From the NCBI RefSeq assembly GCF_026230195.1, contig NZ_CP036501.1, positions 744,001 to 808,000 of the forward strand: DNA of 64,000 nt. Reading direction: 5' to 3'. Origin of the DNA: Candidatus Paraluminiphilus aquimaris. GTDB lineage: Bacteria; Pseudomonadota; Gammaproteobacteria; Pseudomonadales; Halieaceae. Below, in pieces: positions 26,527 to 36,386 of the stretch; position 1 is the first letter of the stretch, and each line of letters opens with the position of its first letter. The position numbers were made by a program, and so were the translations under genes. The notes beneath the pieces are model-generated. The model was not told where the DNA came from, did not search any database, and saw nothing but the letters and a program-made list of their open reading frames with translations.

Positions 26527-27669
26527 ATGCGTATTGTTATTCCTCGCGAGTCGGTAGCGGGCGAGCATCGCACCTCTGCTACTCCCGAAACTGTTAAAAA
26601 GATGATTCGCCTCGGGGCAGAAGTGGCTATTGAATCTGGCGCCGGCGCGGCTGTGGGATTCACTGACAGCGTTTACACTGAGCTCGGGGCAGAAATTGTA
26701 ACGGATAGAGCGGCGTTGCTAGGCTCTGCCGATATGGTCTTGAGACTCCGTAAGCCAGAGTCTGACGATATAGACATGATGAAGTCAGGTTGCATCCACG
26801 TCTCCTACCTCGACCCCTTCAACGAGCGAGATCTGATCAAAACGCTCGCCGCGAAGGGCATCACAGCGATCAGCATGGAGATGATTCCCCGCTCAACGCG
26901 GAGCCAAAAAATGGACGCCTTGAGCTCGCAAGCCAACCTTGCTGGCTACGTTGCAGTCATGTTGGCCGCTGCAAAGTTACCTAGCATCTTCCCTATGTTG
27001 ATGACACCTGCCGGAACGTTGAAGCCCGCCAAGGTGTTCATAATCGGTGCCGGTGTTGCTGGTCTGCAAGCTATCGCGACCGCCAAACGATTAGGCGCGC
27101 GAGTGACGGCCTTCGATACGCGCCCCGTGGTAGCAGAGCAGGTGCAGTCGCTTGGGGGCAAGTTCCTTGAGATCGATCTTGGTGACACGGGACAGACGGC
27201 AGACGGATATGCGAAGGAGCTTACGCCTGAGCAGGTGGAGATTCAGCGCCAAGCCCAAAAAGACGTCATTGCTGACTCGGACGTTGTGATTACCACGGCG
27301 CAGGTATTTGGTCGAAAGCCTCCCGTACTTGTGACCAAAGACATGGTCGAAGGCATGGCGCCTGGCTCGGTGGTTGTCGATATGGCGGCCGAGACTGGTG
27401 GTAACGTTGAAGGATCCGTTCCAGACGAGACGGTCGTCGTCGACGGTGTCACCATCGTCGGTACCGCGAATCTCGCAAACGAAGTTGCACGGGATGCCTC
27501 GCAAATGTACGCGAGCAACTTGTTTAACTTGGTTGAGGACACGTGGGATACCGAAGCTAAGACATTTGTTCTCGACATGGAGAACGATATTTTGCCGGGT
27601 TGTGTCATTACACACGGTGGAGCGGTGGTTCACCCCACCATTAAGAACCTAATGGAAGGGGAAGGTTAA
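26527..27669 (+). CDS. pntAA: NAD(P) transhydrogenase subunit alpha part 1
   Basis: Soluble NAD(H)-binding domain I of the proton-pumping transhydrogenase, 380 residues. Motifs: RIVIPRESVAGEHRTSATPETV, LRLRKPE, SMEMIPRSTRSQKMDALSSQ, the Rossmann loop IIGAGVAGLQAIATAKRLGA, and TTAQVFGRKPPVLV. The complex couples inward proton flow to transfer of hydride from NADH to NADP+. Splitting of alpha into two genes is as in Rhodospirillum and Pseudomonas. One base separates its stop from pntAB. Coding begins 227 bases after chrR; that interval shows no gene. Confidence 0.96.
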   Translation: MRIVIPRESVAGEHRTSATPETVKKMIRLGAEVAIESGAGAAVGFTDSVYTELGAEIVTDRAALLGSADMVLRLRKPESDDIDMMKSGCIHVSYLDPFNERDLIKTLAAKGITAISMEMIPRSTRSQKMDALSSQANLAGYVAVMLAAAKLPSIFPMLMTPAGTLKPAKVFIIGAGVAGLQAIATAKRLGARVTAFDTRPVVAEQVQSLGGKFLEIDLGDTGQTADGYAKELTPEQVEIQRQAQKDVIADSDVVITTAQVFGRKPPVLVTKDMVEGMAPGSVVVDMAAETGGNVEGSVPDETVVVDGVTIVGTANLANEVARDASQMYASNLFNLVEDTWDTEAKTFVLDMENDILPGCVITHGGAVVHPTIKNLMEGEG

Positions 27670-27670
27670 G

Positions 27671-27952
27671 ATGGATATTTCATATCTTCTATTTATTTTG
27701 ATGCTCTCGGTCTTTTTAGGCTTTGAGTTGATTAACAAGGTGCCTGCCACCCTACACACGCCATTGATGTCGGGTGCTAACGCCATCTCGGGTATCACGG
27801 TTGTAGGGGCAATAGCGCTGGCCGGTAACGGTAATCAAGATCTCGCGCAATGGCTCGGTGCGGGCGCTGTAGCACTTGCGAGCGTCAACGTTGTGGGTGG
27901 CTACATGGTTACCGACCGCATGCTTGGCTTCTTTAAGAAGAAGGAGGGTTGA
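27671..27952 (+). CDS. pntAB: NAD(P) transhydrogenase subunit alpha part 2
   Basis: 93-residue membrane subunit with about three hydrophobic helices: YLLFILMLSVFLGFELI, then SGANAISGITVVGAIALAG and VALASVNVVGGYMVTDRML. The region NKVPATLHTPLMSGANAIS is the conserved part of the domain II channel. Ends with FKKKEG. Second gene of the pnt operon, directly before pntB. Confidence 0.96.
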   Translation: MDISYLLFILMLSVFLGFELINKVPATLHTPLMSGANAISGITVVGAIALAGNGNQDLAQWLGAGAVALASVNVVGGYMVTDRMLGFFKKKEG

Positions 27953-27954
27953 GC

Positions 27955-29313
27955 ATGAGTATCGATCTAATAATTCAACTGGGATATGTCATTGCGGCTG
28001 GTCTCTTTATCTTTGGCCTTAAAATGTTGGGCTCTCCCGACACAGCGCGTCGGGGTAACGGTGTGTCAGCCATCGGGATGTTGGTTGCCATCGTCTCGGC
28101 GCTGCTCGATCAGGGCATTGTTCAATACGAATATATTTTAGGCGGGATGATTGTTGGTGGGGCGATCGGGGCTATTGCGGCGCGCACGGTGGCGATGACT
28201 TCCATGCCTGAAATGGTGGCCCTGTTTAACGGGGTAGGTGGCGCGGCCTCAGGTCTCGTGGGTGTGGCAGCCCTATCAATCGCAGAGGGTAGTTTCACTT
28301 ACATTACGATCATCCTGTCGATTTTGATTGGTGGTGTTACGTTCACTGGCTCCTTGGTGGCTTATGGGAAGCTATCTGAGACCATTGGTAGCGGCGCGAT
28401 GACGTTTGGCGGACAGAAGTTCGTAAACGGCCTCATTGTCATTGGCATCTTGGCAAGCGCCGCAATGTTCGTGATGGATCCGACCGATACGAACATGCTG
28501 TATACGGTTGTCGGCTTGTCACTTCTGTTTGGCATCATGGTGGTTATTCCCATCGGTGGTGCCGACATGCCGGTGGTGATCTCTCTCTTGAACTCATACT
28601 CGGGCTTGGCCGCCTGTGCAGCCGGTTTCGCCGTCGACAATAATGTTTTGATCGTCGCAGGTTCACTTGTTGGCGCCTCAGGCATCATCCTCACGCAGAT
28701 CATGTGTAAGGCAATGAATCGCTCATTGAGTAACGTTTTATTCTCTGGGTTTGCTAGCGTTTCAACCACAGTTACTGAGGTTGAGGGTGAGATTAAGCCT
28801 ATCTCTGTAGAGGATGCTTATTACGTCTTAGAAGCAGCAACTAACGTTGCGATCATTCCCGGCTATGGGATGGCTGTGGCGCAGGCGCAGCACGCAGTAA
28901 AGGAGCTCATGGAGCTGCTCGAGGCCAATGGCTGCGAGGTGAACTATGGTATTCACCCTGTTGCCGGACGTATGCCGGGGCACATGAACGTGCTGTTGGC
29001 TGAGGCCGATGTGCCCTATGACCAGCTACTGGAGATGGACGACATCAACCCAAGGATGGAGACGGTCGACGTTGCGATCGTGATTGGCGCAAACGACGTG
29101 GTTAACCCTGCGGCGCGAGAAGTCGAGTCATCCCCCATCTATGGCATGCCAGTGATTAATGTTGCCGATGCGCGCACAGTTTTTGTATTGAAGCGTTCAA
29201 TGGCGTCAGGCTTTGCCGGTATCGAGAACCCGCTGTTTTACAAAGACAATGCGCGGATGTTGTTTGGCGATGCGAAGGAGTCGATTGGCGGTTTGGTTAG
29301 AGAGTTCTCATAA
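27955..29313 (+). CDS. pntB: NAD(P) transhydrogenase subunit beta
   Basis: 452 residues: a membrane part with many helices to about residue 255 and a soluble NADP(H)-binding domain III (GYGMAVAQAQHAV, GIHPVAGRMPGHMNVLLAEA, VIGANDVVNPAA, GFAGIENPLFY). The ATG at 27955 is preferred over an in-frame TTG at 27949 because the strong AAGGAGGG (27941-27948) lies at proper distance from it, whereas it would abut the TTG. Two bases after the pntAB stop. A terminator follows. Confidence 0.96.
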   Translation: MSIDLIIQLGYVIAAGLFIFGLKMLGSPDTARRGNGVSAIGMLVAIVSALLDQGIVQYEYILGGMIVGGAIGAIAARTVAMTSMPEMVALFNGVGGAASGLVGVAALSIAEGSFTYITIILSILIGGVTFTGSLVAYGKLSETIGSGAMTFGGQKFVNGLIVIGILASAAMFVMDPTDTNMLYTVVGLSLLFGIMVVIPIGGADMPVVISLLNSYSGLAACAAGFAVDNNVLIVAGSLVGASGIILTQIMCKAMNRSLSNVLFSGFASVSTTVTEVEGEIKPISVEDAYYVLEAATNVAIIPGYGMAVAQAQHAVKELMELLEANGCEVNYGIHPVAGRMPGHMNVLLAEADVPYDQLLEMDDINPRMETVDVAIVIGANDVVNPAAREVESSPIYGMPVINVADARTVFVLKRSMASGFAGIENPLFYKDNARMLFGDAKESIGGLVREFS

Positions 29314-29332
29314 ACTAACCCGGCCATACAAG

Positions 29333-29358
29333 GGCGCTGTTTACAGCGCCTTTTTTTT
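29333..29358 (+). terminator. Intrinsic terminator of the pnt operon
   Basis: GGCGCTG (29333-29339), TTTA loop, CAGCGCC (29344-29350), then eight T. Begins 19 bases after the pntB stop. The following 205 bases to the SGNH hydrolase hold no gene that I can see. Confidence 0.93.
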
Positions 29359-29563
29359 GCCTGACGGAGATCGCCGCAGCGCAGACTTCTGCTCCTTTTA
29401 TATGACTGCTCGCCCTAAGTTGAGCCATTATTTCCCATGAGGTTGGCCAATGGGGGGGTCGAGAAAAATAACGGTCGTTGTTGATAAAGCGATAAGGTAA
29501 CGCAGGAGAGCGTTGCTCTTTGTCTAACGCTAAAACGGTTCAACACCCTTAGGAGCTTTAGAC

Positions 29564-30265
29564 ATGAAGCGCGGAATTGCTATCTTTGTTGTCCTCGTTC
29601 TCACTTACCTTGGAGCACAAATTTACGCCTTATCGGTGAGCTTAGAGCGTGTGCGCAGCGATGACCCTACTGTCTGGAGCGAGGATGTTGCCGCCCTTGC
29701 AAGTAAAGCACCGGGACCATCGGGTGCCTTATTGTTTGTGGGTAGCTCGAGTATTCGCCGTTGGGTCGATCTCGCCGAGCATATGGCACCCATCCCTGTG
29801 ATCAATCGTGGTTTTGGTGGCTCTAAAATCGGTGATGTCATCTACCACTCAGAGACCCTGTTCCAAGCGCGAGCTCCTCGCGCTGTTGTTATCTTTGTTG
29901 GCACTAATGACATTACTCCCGAGGCGGCAAAACCCCTTGATGTAATGGTAGAAGCTTTTGAGGAGATGATGGGCGAGGTCCGGCGATTTCACCCACAAAC
30001 CCCGGTTTACTATATCGCCATTACGCCCTCGCCATTGCGCTGGGAGGTTTGGGACAAGGCCCAAGCTGTGAATGGAGCGATAAGTGAGCTAGCGAGTGGG
30101 ATGGCGAATACCACGGTTATTGATACGGGGAACGCGCTCATGGTCGACGGTTTACCTGATGAGACTAATTATGTGTTTGACCGACTGCATTTAAGCGAGA
30201 GGGGGTATGCCATTTGGGCTGACAGGGTCCGGTCTCGCGTCTTTTCCGATCTTGGCCTTGAGTGA
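29564..30265 (+). CDS. SGNH/GDSL-family hydrolase, membrane-anchored or secreted
   Basis: 233 residues. An N-terminal hydrophobic segment (GIAIFVVLVLTYLGAQIYAL) should act as signal anchor. SGNH blocks: I FVGSSSIRRW with the nucleophilic Ser, II NRGFGGS, III FVGTNDI, V DRLHLSERGY with catalytic Asp and His. Such enzymes hydrolyse esters of lipids or acetylated sugars; the substrate is not evident. The gene stands alone, convergent with the ABC exporter (3-base gap). A ribosome site TTAGGAG is present. Confidence 0.9.
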   Translation: MKRGIAIFVVLVLTYLGAQIYALSVSLERVRSDDPTVWSEDVAALASKAPGPSGALLFVGSSSIRRWVDLAEHMAPIPVINRGFGGSKIGDVIYHSETLFQARAPRAVVIFVGTNDITPEAAKPLDVMVEAFEEMMGEVRRFHPQTPVYYIAITPSPLRWEVWDKAQAVNGAISELASGMANTTVIDTGNALMVDGLPDETNYVFDRLHLSERGYAIWADRVRSRVFSDLGLE

Positions 30266-30268
30266 CGC

Positions 30269-32113
30269 CTAGACTGCTTCAGGTACGACCACCGCGGGCA
30301 TAATCTCACGCTGAGTTTCGTCGACTTTATCGTCAGGTTCTTTAAATTGCATGCTTGCGAGGCGCTGATAAAGCCCGCAGCGAGCTAAAAGCTCGTTGTG
30401 GGTGCCAACATCAACAACCGAACCATTGTCGACTACTGCAATCGCATCGGCGTTCATAATTGTTGAAAGGCGATGGGCGATGACGATGGTCGTTCTGCCT
30501 CGCGTTAACTCGCTCAGCGCTAGCTGGACGTAATGCTCGCTCTCGGTATCTAGCGCACTTGTCGCTTCATCGAGCAGCAAGATTTCGGGATTCTTTAGGA
30601 TGGCACGGGCCAGTGCTATTCGCTGCCGTTGCCCCCCCGATAGTTGCACGCCTTGAGCGCCGATCTCGCTTTTGAATCCGTTCGGCAGTCGTTCAATAAA
30701 TTCCTTAGCGTAAGCTGCTTCAGCGGCGGCCTCTATTTGCTCGCTCGAGGCGTCTGCACTGCCGTAACCAATGTTGTACGTAATGTCACCGGAGAACAGG
30801 ATGGGCGACTGCGGAACCAAAGCCAATTTTTGCCGCCACTGAGCTAGCGAGTAGTCGCTAAGCGATTTTCCGCCATAGGTGAGTTGCCCATCAGTCGGGT
30901 CATAAAAACGCTGTAAGAGTTCGAAAATAGTGGATTTGCCAGCGCCAGAGGGGCCGACTAGCGCAAGCGTTTTACCGCTTGGGATTCTGAGATTAAAGTC
31001 ATGCAAAGCGGGTGTGTTGGGTCGAGAGGGATAGACAAACCTGAGATTGGAGGCCTCTAATTCCTGACCGCAGGTGATGGCTTCTCTGCCTTCATCTAGG
31101 ATGTCGCTGTCTTGATGGAGCAGCTCAACGAGGCGTTCAGCCGCACCGGCGGCGCGCTGTAAATCGCCCCACACCTCTGAAAGCGTGGCAAAGGCTGAGC
31201 CGAGCATGACCGCATAAAAAACAAATGCGCCTAAGTCTCCGCCGCTCATTCTTCCAGCGAGCACGTCTTGGCCACCCGTCCACATCATGCCAACCATACC
31301 GCCTAAAAATAGGAAAATGGCGCATGCCATGAGCCAGGCGCGCTGCTGAATTCGTTTTCGTGCAATCTTGAATGCGGTATCCACTTCCTTGCCAAATACC
31401 TCACGCTCCATCGCCTCGCGCTGAAAACTCTGAACAATCTTTATCGATTGCAGGACCTCACCGGCGCGATTACCCACGCTTGCGATGCTTGCCTGACTTT
31501 TGTTGGAAAGGTTGCGGACTCGTCGACCGAGATACAGTACGGGAAGTAAGGTAAGCGGAACGCCAATGAGCATAATCAGCGTCAACTTGAAGTTGGTTAG
31601 TGACATCAAAATGAGCGCACCCACCAGCGTTAGCGCACTCCGTGCGGCGAGACTGACGGAGGAGCCTATGAGCGTCTGCAAAAGCGTCGTGTCTGTAGTG
31701 ATACGCGACATGATTTCACCGGAATGGTTTTTCTCGTAAAACCCAGGGTGAACGGTGAGTAAATTATTAAAAACCTTCTGTCTGAGATCCGCACTTACAC
31801 GCTCGCCCAACCAAGACACGAGATAAAAACGAATAAACGCGCCACTTGCCATGGCAAATCCGACAACGATCATGAAGACGACCGCCTGTCGTAACCCGTC
31901 CTCGGACGAATTGGCAAACCCCTGATCGATCAAGATTTGGATTCCGTAGCCCAGCGATAGCTGAGCCATGGCGGTAAAGACCAGTGCTAATGAGGCCGCA
32001 ATGAGCCTAGACTTGTGCGGCCACAAAAAGTGGAGCAGCTCGCGAAGCGGTTTGAGGGATTTCGCTTTTGACGCTGAAATATCGCTAGAGGCTGTCGCCG
32101 CGTTATCCGTCAT
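30269..32113 (-). CDS. MsbA-related ABC exporter (fused membrane and ATPase domains)
   Basis: 614-residue half-transporter: six membrane helices (about residues 38-320) and an ATPase domain with Walker A GPSGAGKST, Q loop LVPQSPILFSG, signature LSGGQRQRIALARA, Walker B EILLLDEATSALD and H loop IAHRLST. Exporters of this class (MsbA-like, TIGR02204-like) move lipids or drugs as homodimers. The C-terminal tail (KVDETQREIMPAVVVPEAV) is low-complexity. It begins one base after the tatC stop, apparently the last gene of the long priA-to-tat run. Substrate unknown; msbA proper would be expected next to lpxK. Confidence 0.88.
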   Translation of the reverse strand: MTDNAATASSDISASKAKSLKPLRELLHFLWPHKSRLIAASLALVFTAMAQLSLGYGIQILIDQGFANSSEDGLRQAVVFMIVVGFAMASGAFIRFYLVSWLGERVSADLRQKVFNNLLTVHPGFYEKNHSGEIMSRITTDTTLLQTLIGSSVSLAARSALTLVGALILMSLTNFKLTLIMLIGVPLTLLPVLYLGRRVRNLSNKSQASIASVGNRAGEVLQSIKIVQSFQREAMEREVFGKEVDTAFKIARKRIQQRAWLMACAIFLFLGGMVGMMWTGGQDVLAGRMSGGDLGAFVFYAVMLGSAFATLSEVWGDLQRAAGAAERLVELLHQDSDILDEGREAITCGQELEASNLRFVYPSRPNTPALHDFNLRIPSGKTLALVGPSGAGKSTIFELLQRFYDPTDGQLTYGGKSLSDYSLAQWRQKLALVPQSPILFSGDITYNIGYGSADASSEQIEAAAEAAYAKEFIERLPNGFKSEIGAQGVQLSGGQRQRIALARAILKNPEILLLDEATSALDTESEHYVQLALSELTRGRTTIVIAHRLSTIMNADAIAVVDNGSVVDVGTHNELLARCGLYQRLASMQFKEPDDKVDETQREIMPAVVVPEAV

Positions 32114-32114
32114 C

Positions 32115-32840
32115 TCATGTATCGCCTGTCTTCAGTAGTCGTCCCATGATCAAACCAACCTCGAACAGTAGCCACATTGGGAGGGCGAGCAGCGTCTGGG
32201 AAATGACATCGGGAGGTGTTAAAAGCATGCCTATTACAAAGCAGCCCACGATGACGTAGGCGCGGTTATTGGCTAGCTGCTCTGCTGACACAACACCCGT
32301 CAATATGAGTATGACGGCTGCGATGGGAACTTCGAAGGCTAAACCAAAGGCAAAAAAGAGCTTTAAGACGAAGTCCAAATAGCGATTGATATCGGTCATT
32401 ACCGAAATGTCACCGGGGCCCACCGTTGTAAAAAAACTGAACAGTAGGGGGAAGACTACAAAGTAAGCAAAGGCAACGCCTGCGTAAAAAAGAATGACGC
32501 TCGAGGTGAGCAGTGGGATGGCGATGCGCTTTTCCGACTTATATAAGCCGGGCGCAATGAAACCCCAAACTTGGGCCAAAATCACGGGCATAGCAAGAAA
32601 AACGGCGAGAACAATCGATAACTTAAACGGCGTCAAAAAGGGCGACGTTACCTCGGTTGCAATCATTGAAGATCCCTCGGGTAGTAGACTTCTCAAGGGC
32701 TCTGAAATGAAGGTGTATAACTCATTGGCGAAGGGAAACAGTGCAATGAACGCTATGAAAACAGCTATGAGCGCATTTCGAAACCGATCTCTCAGTTCGC
32801 GCAAATGCGCAACCAGTGGCATGGGCTCGTCAGCGGTCAC
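32115..32840 (-). CDS. tatC: Twin-arginine translocase subunit TatC
   Basis: Polytopic receptor subunit of the Tat pathway, 241 residues, six membrane helices. Hallmarks: HLRELRDRFRNALI at the N-terminus, the F/P-rich region EVTSPFLTPFKLS and the conserved Glu-containing FGLAFEVPIAAVILILTGVV. GTG start overlapping the tatB stop (GTGA), so coupled. Exports folded, often cofactor-containing, proteins. Confidence 0.97.
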   Translation of the reverse strand: MTADEPMPLVAHLRELRDRFRNALIAVFIAFIALFPFANELYTFISEPLRSLLPEGSSMIATEVTSPFLTPFKLSIVLAVFLAMPVILAQVWGFIAPGLYKSEKRIAIPLLTSSVILFYAGVAFAYFVVFPLLFSFFTTVGPGDISVMTDINRYLDFVLKLFFAFGLAFEVPIAAVILILTGVVSAEQLANNRAYVIVGCFVIGMLLTPPDVISQTLLALPMWLLFEVGLIMGRLLKTGDT

Positions 32841-33178
32841 GGAGCAGGTTTCTCGCTATCAGCCTGTGAGTTGATTGCGGGGCTTTCGAGTGTGTCAGTC
32901 GCCGCATCGGCATTCTCATTTGAAACGGGGTCAAGTGATAGCGCACTACTAACATCGGTAAGGTCTTGTACCTCGTCACGACTCTCTCTGAGAGCCTGCA
33001 TCACTTCTTCGTTATGAAGCTCACGGCTCACATCCGCTTTAATTTCTTCAAAGCCACGCCTGACCCGTCCGAGCCATAGCGAGATGGCACGGATAGCGCT
33101 TGGCAAGCGATCCGGGCCCACAACGAAAAGAGCCACCGCGCTGACGACTAAAAGCTCGGCAAAACCAATATCTAACAT
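32837..33178 (-). CDS. tatB: Sec-independent translocase subunit TatB
   Basis: 113 residues with the single membrane helix and hinge (MLDIGFAELLVVSAVALFVVGPDRLP), an amphipathic helix (AIRAISLWLGRVRRGFEEIKADVSREL) and an acidic disordered tail. The GPDRLP hinge distinguishes TatB from TatA. It forms the signal-peptide receptor with TatC. Between tatA (12 bases upstream) and tatC. Confidence 0.95.
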   Translation of the reverse strand: MLDIGFAELLVVSAVALFVVGPDRLPSAIRAISLWLGRVRRGFEEIKADVSRELHNEEVMQALRESRDEVQDLTDVSSALSLDPVSNENADAATDTLESPAINSQADSEKPAP

Positions 33179-33190
33179 GATGACTGGCGC

Positions 33191-33385
33191 TTACTTGGCG
33201 TCCTCGTCTTTGTTCTCTTCTATTTTGGTGGTCTCACCGTTATCACGCTTCATTCCTTCTCGGAAGTTAGTGATAGCGCTGCCGAGATCTTTTGCGGCGC
33301 CCGGTAGACGTTTTGTGCCAAAAATTAAGATGACAATGGCGAGAATGATCAGTAGCTGCCAAATTCCGATACCACTAAATCCCAT
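33191..33385 (-). CDS. tatA: Sec-independent translocase subunit TatA
   Basis: 64-residue pore-forming subunit: one membrane helix (GIGIWQLLIILAIVILIFGTKRLPGAAKDLG) with the FGTKRLP hinge and an amphipathic helix, then a charged tail (NGETTKIEENKDEDAK). Order hisI-hisE-tatA-tatB-tatC as in Pseudomonas. Confidence 0.95.
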   Translation of the reverse strand: MGFSGIGIWQLLIILAIVILIFGTKRLPGAAKDLGSAITNFREGMKRDNGETTKIEENKDEDAK

Positions 33386-33423
33386 ATCTATTCACTCTGT
33401 GTTGCAGGCACATGCTAATGAGC

Positions 33424-33756
33424 CTATTGATTTCTGGAGGCCTTCTCTTGAAGCCCTGATAGTCCTTGCCTCGACGCTAGCGCGTCCAGTACCTCATTAT
33501 GACTGATACCGAGTCGATCAAGCATTACCAGTGTGTGAAATACGAGATCGGCGACTTCATTGATCAATCTGTCATTGGACGCCTCTGCCAACTCGGCATC
33601 TTTGGCTGCAATAACCACTTCAACGGCTTCTTCGCCGACTTTCTCAAGAATTTTATTCAGGCCTTTGGCGTTGAGACTGGCCACGTAGGATTCGTTGGGG
33701 TCAGCAGCACGCCTTTTGGCAATAACTAACGCGAGGGCGTCCAACACCTCAGACAC
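33424..33756 (-). CDS. hisE: Phosphoribosyl-ATP pyrophosphohydrolase HisE
   Basis: 110 residues, MazG-like all-alpha fold, second step of histidine synthesis (PR-ATP to PR-AMP). Motifs [19 protein letters not shown] and [14 protein letters not shown] supply the Glu/Asp metal ligands. Encoded separately from HisI, unlike the fused HisIE of enterics; its start lies inside the hisI 3' end (8-base overlap), so the two are coupled. Confidence 0.95.
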   Translation of the reverse strand: MSEVLDALALVIAKRRAADPNESYVASLNAKGLNKILEKVGEEAVEVVIAAKDAELAEASNDRLINEVADLVFHTLVMLDRLGISHNEVLDALASRQGLSGLQEKASRNQ

Positions 33757-34132
33757 CCTGATCTTCCTTTAGCTGCCATTCACCATCACTGGGTGCATAA
33801 AAGAAACACGTTCGGCGACCCGTATGACAGGCACCCGCGCCGGCTTGATCAACTTGTAGAAGTAATGTGTCACCATCGCAATCGAGTCGAGCGTCAACGA
33901 CGGTTTGCACATTGCCTGAGGTCTCACCTTTGCGCCACAACGCTTGTCGCGAGCGCGACCAGTAAATGGCCTGCTTTTTCGCGAGGGTAAGCGCTAACGA
34001 TTCTTCGTTCATCCACGCCATCATGAGAACCTCGCCCGTTCGAACATCCTGAGCGATGGCAGGTAGCAGCCCGTCGGCATTCCAATTGGGGTTCATGCTG
34101 GGCGGTGTATTGGGATCAATAGCGCTTTTCAT
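33749..34132 (-). CDS. hisI: Phosphoribosyl-AMP cyclohydrolase HisI
   Basis: 127 residues, third step of histidine synthesis. Metal motifs [15 protein letters not shown] and CHTGRRTCF, plus the substrate stretch [17 protein letters not shown], are all intact. An in-frame GTG one codon earlier (34135) is a possible alternative start. 31 bases after ubiB on the minus strand. Confidence 0.95.
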   Translation of the reverse strand: MKSAIDPNTPPSMNPNWNADGLLPAIAQDVRTGEVLMMAWMNEESLALTLAKKQAIYWSRSRQALWRKGETSGNVQTVVDARLDCDGDTLLLQVDQAGAGACHTGRRTCFFYAPSDGEWQLKEDQGV

Positions 34133-34163
34133 CACGTAAGTATGCCACTTCTTCGCGCGGCAT

Positions 34164-35738
34164 TCATTGGCGTTGTAAGAACAGCCCCACGACAGCGACC
34201 GCGACGCCCGAAAGCGCTAAGGAGGGTGACTCAGGCATGCTTACTAATGCGATGCCTACTGCGGCAATACCGCCACCTATGAGTAAGGTCGGTAATGGCG
34301 ATGGCTTTTGTTGTGGTTGCTCCGCTTTTAAGCTTTGGCGCTGCATCGCTAAAAATTGGGGTATGACCTCTGGTAACTGTGACGCGTGATGCACAAAGGC
34401 GGGCGCGTCGCGCTGTAACTGTCGGACCACATTCATTGGGCTGTACTGACGCTTTAACCAATCTTCAAGAAAAGGTTTCGCTGTGTCCCACAAGTTGAGC
34501 TCGGGATAAAGCTGTCGACCTAGACCCTCAATGTTGAGCAGGGTCTTCTGTAAGAGTACGAGTTGAGGCTGAACGCGCATATCAAAACTCGCAGCTGCTT
34601 TGAACAGATTCACCAGCATGTGCCCTAGGGAGATCTCGTGCAAAGGTCGATCGAAAATAGGTTCACATAACATGCGAATCGTGGATTCAAAGTCTTGTAC
34701 GCGTGTCGCGGCGGGAACCCAGCCGCTTTCTACATGGAGCTCGGCAACCAGTCGGTAATTTCGCTGAAGAATCGCAAGCAAGTTCCGCGCTACGTAATAC
34801 TGGTCCCCCCGCGAGAGCTGACCCACGATGGCGCAGTCTATGGCGATATAAGTGGGGGCTTGGGGGTCTGATGCGTCGACAAAAATGTTGCCCGGGTGCA
34901 TGTCAGCATGAAAAAAGCAGTCGTCGAACACCTGAGAGAAGAAGATTTCCACGCCCCGTTCGGCGAGCACTTTCATGTTGACCCCGGCCTCATTGAGCGC
35001 GGGGATGTTGCCAACGGGTATGCCAGAAATTTTCTCCGAGACCATCACCCTCGGTGAACTGTAGTCCCAAAAAACAGCCGGTACATAAACGAGCTTTCGT
35101 TTGCTGGTGTTCTTCTTAAGGAGCGAGGCGTTAGCGGCCTCATGGCGCAAGTCAAGCTCCGCCATGATCGTTGTCTCGTAGTCCTCGACCACCTCCGGTA
35201 ACCGCAACCGTTTAAAGTCATCGGATAACCCGTTTATCACTTTTGCGAGCCGCTTAAGTAGGCGGATATCGGCACTGATTTGCTTTTCAATGGCTGGGCG
35301 TAGGACCTTGATCACCGCGGATTCGCCATCGGGTAAGGTGACGCTGTGCACCTGCGCTACCGAGGCGGCGGCGAGCGGCTCGCAATCAAACTCCCGAAAG
35401 AGCGTATCGGTAGATTTTCCTAATTCGCGCTCGATCGATGCGGCGGCAAGCGCCGAGTCAAAGGGTGCCACCTTATCTTGTAGCAGTGAAAGTTCGTCTG
35501 CTAGGTCGTCGGTTAATAAATCACGTCGTGTGGATAGGAGCTGACCGAACTTAATGGGGACGGGTCCGAGTTCCTGCAGAGCAAGGCGTAGGCGCTCCCC
35601 CTTGGATGCGTCGTGCCGCGGTGTTTTTGACCCGGCGAGGACCCAGCGTAGCAGTCCGCTCCCCGAGCCACCGGCTGGAACTAAGTCACCCAGCTGATAT
35701 TTTCTGCCCGTGAGTAGAAATTTAAACGCTCTTCTCAT
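34164..35738 (-). CDS. ubiB: Ubiquinone biosynthesis kinase-like protein UbiB
   Basis: 524-residue atypical kinase (ABC1/ADCK family) needed for ubiquinone synthesis, probably by extracting intermediates from the membrane. The KxGQ motif is seen in [20 protein letters not shown], an Ala-rich nucleotide loop in [13 protein letters not shown], and the catalytic Asp in [10 protein letters not shown] with [10 protein letters not shown]. Two C-terminal hydrophobic helices ([33 protein letters not shown]) anchor it in the membrane. ATG overlaps the ubiJ stop (ATGA). Confidence 0.96.
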   Translation of the reverse strand: MRRAFKFLLTGRKYQLGDLVPAGGSGSGLLRWVLAGSKTPRHDASKGERLRLALQELGPVPIKFGQLLSTRRDLLTDDLADELSLLQDKVAPFDSALAAASIERELGKSTDTLFREFDCEPLAAASVAQVHSVTLPDGESAVIKVLRPAIEKQISADIRLLKRLAKVINGLSDDFKRLRLPEVVEDYETTIMAELDLRHEAANASLLKKNTSKRKLVYVPAVFWDYSSPRVMVSEKISGIPVGNIPALNEAGVNMKVLAERGVEIFFSQVFDDCFFHADMHPGNIFVDASDPQAPTYIAIDCAIVGQLSRGDQYYVARNLLAILQRNYRLVAELHVESGWVPAATRVQDFESTIRMLCEPIFDRPLHEISLGHMLVNLFKAAASFDMRVQPQLVLLQKTLLNIEGLGRQLYPELNLWDTAKPFLEDWLKRQYSPMNVVRQLQRDAPAFVHHASQLPEVIPQFLAMQRQSLKAEQPQQKPSPLPTLLIGGGIAAVGIALVSMPESPSLALSGVAVAVVGLFLQRQ

Positions 35739-36382
35739 TCGTTCAACCCATGTAACGCGTTCAGGCGCTTCTTAATACGCTTTAGACGCGAGCCCGCTCT
35801 GTCGACGCGCAGTGCAAGGTCATCCACGGCTGAGAAAAAGGCATTTTGTTCGGCTTTGGGTGGTGATAAACGGCCCTCTTCAAGAATAAATTCACTCAAT
35901 TGCCGCTTAAGTCGTTGGTGTGTTGTGCGGGACGTTCTCGTGATCGCACGTATAACCGTCGCCAGCTGATGCCCCACGACAGGCCCTAAGGTCTCCGCCA
36001 GCGGTGCTTCCCAATCGACATCTAACTCAGTCATGACGCTTTGAAGTTGCATCAGCGGTACTGTGTCGCCCGAGATCTTGATATTGCCGTTGATTAAGGC
36101 CGAAGCGGGGTCCTCGGCAGAAGCAATGCCCACGAAGTCTTTCCAGCTTCCTTCGAGCGTGACGGTTGCAGCCCCTTCACGATAGCTTGCAATACTGATG
36201 GCGCCCTCTGCATCGATAGAAATGTAGAGGTCTATCTCGGGGCTCGAGCAGCTTATCGCGATGGTGAGTGGGTGAAGGCCCTGGAGCTCATTGCGCGTGC
36301 CTGTCGACAGATCGACCGCGCGCATAATGGCCGTTTCTGCAGCCAGGCATACACCCGCAATGACAGCTGGATCGTGCTGCAT
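35735..36382 (-). CDS. ubiJ: Ubiquinone biosynthesis accessory protein UbiJ
   Basis: 215 residues with an SCP2 lipid-binding fold (about 15-115: LHPLTIAISCSSPEIDLYI, WKDFVGIASAEDPASALINGNIKISGD) and a C-terminal coiled coil. UbiJ binds lipid intermediates for the soluble Ubi metabolon. Sits between ubiE and ubiB as in E. coli and Pseudomonas, which supports the assignment of a fast-evolving protein. Confidence 0.92.
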   Translation of the reverse strand: MQHDPAVIAGVCLAAETAIMRAVDLSTGTRNELQGLHPLTIAISCSSPEIDLYISIDAEGAISIASYREGAATVTLEGSWKDFVGIASAEDPASALINGNIKISGDTVPLMQLQSVMTELDVDWEAPLAETLGPVVGHQLATVIRAITRTSRTTHQRLKRQLSEFILEEGRLSPPKAEQNAFFSAVDDLALRVDRAGSRLKRIKKRLNALHGLNE

Positions 36383-36386
36383 CTAC

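Noticed and set aside
27091-27633. 180-residue open frame antisense to pntAA
   Set aside because: It lies wholly inside the well-supported pntAA gene, and its product is a Cys/His/Arg-rich mix without family features.
27949-27954. TTG start for pntB
   Set aside because: It would directly abut the ribosome site; the ATG at 27955 has proper spacing.
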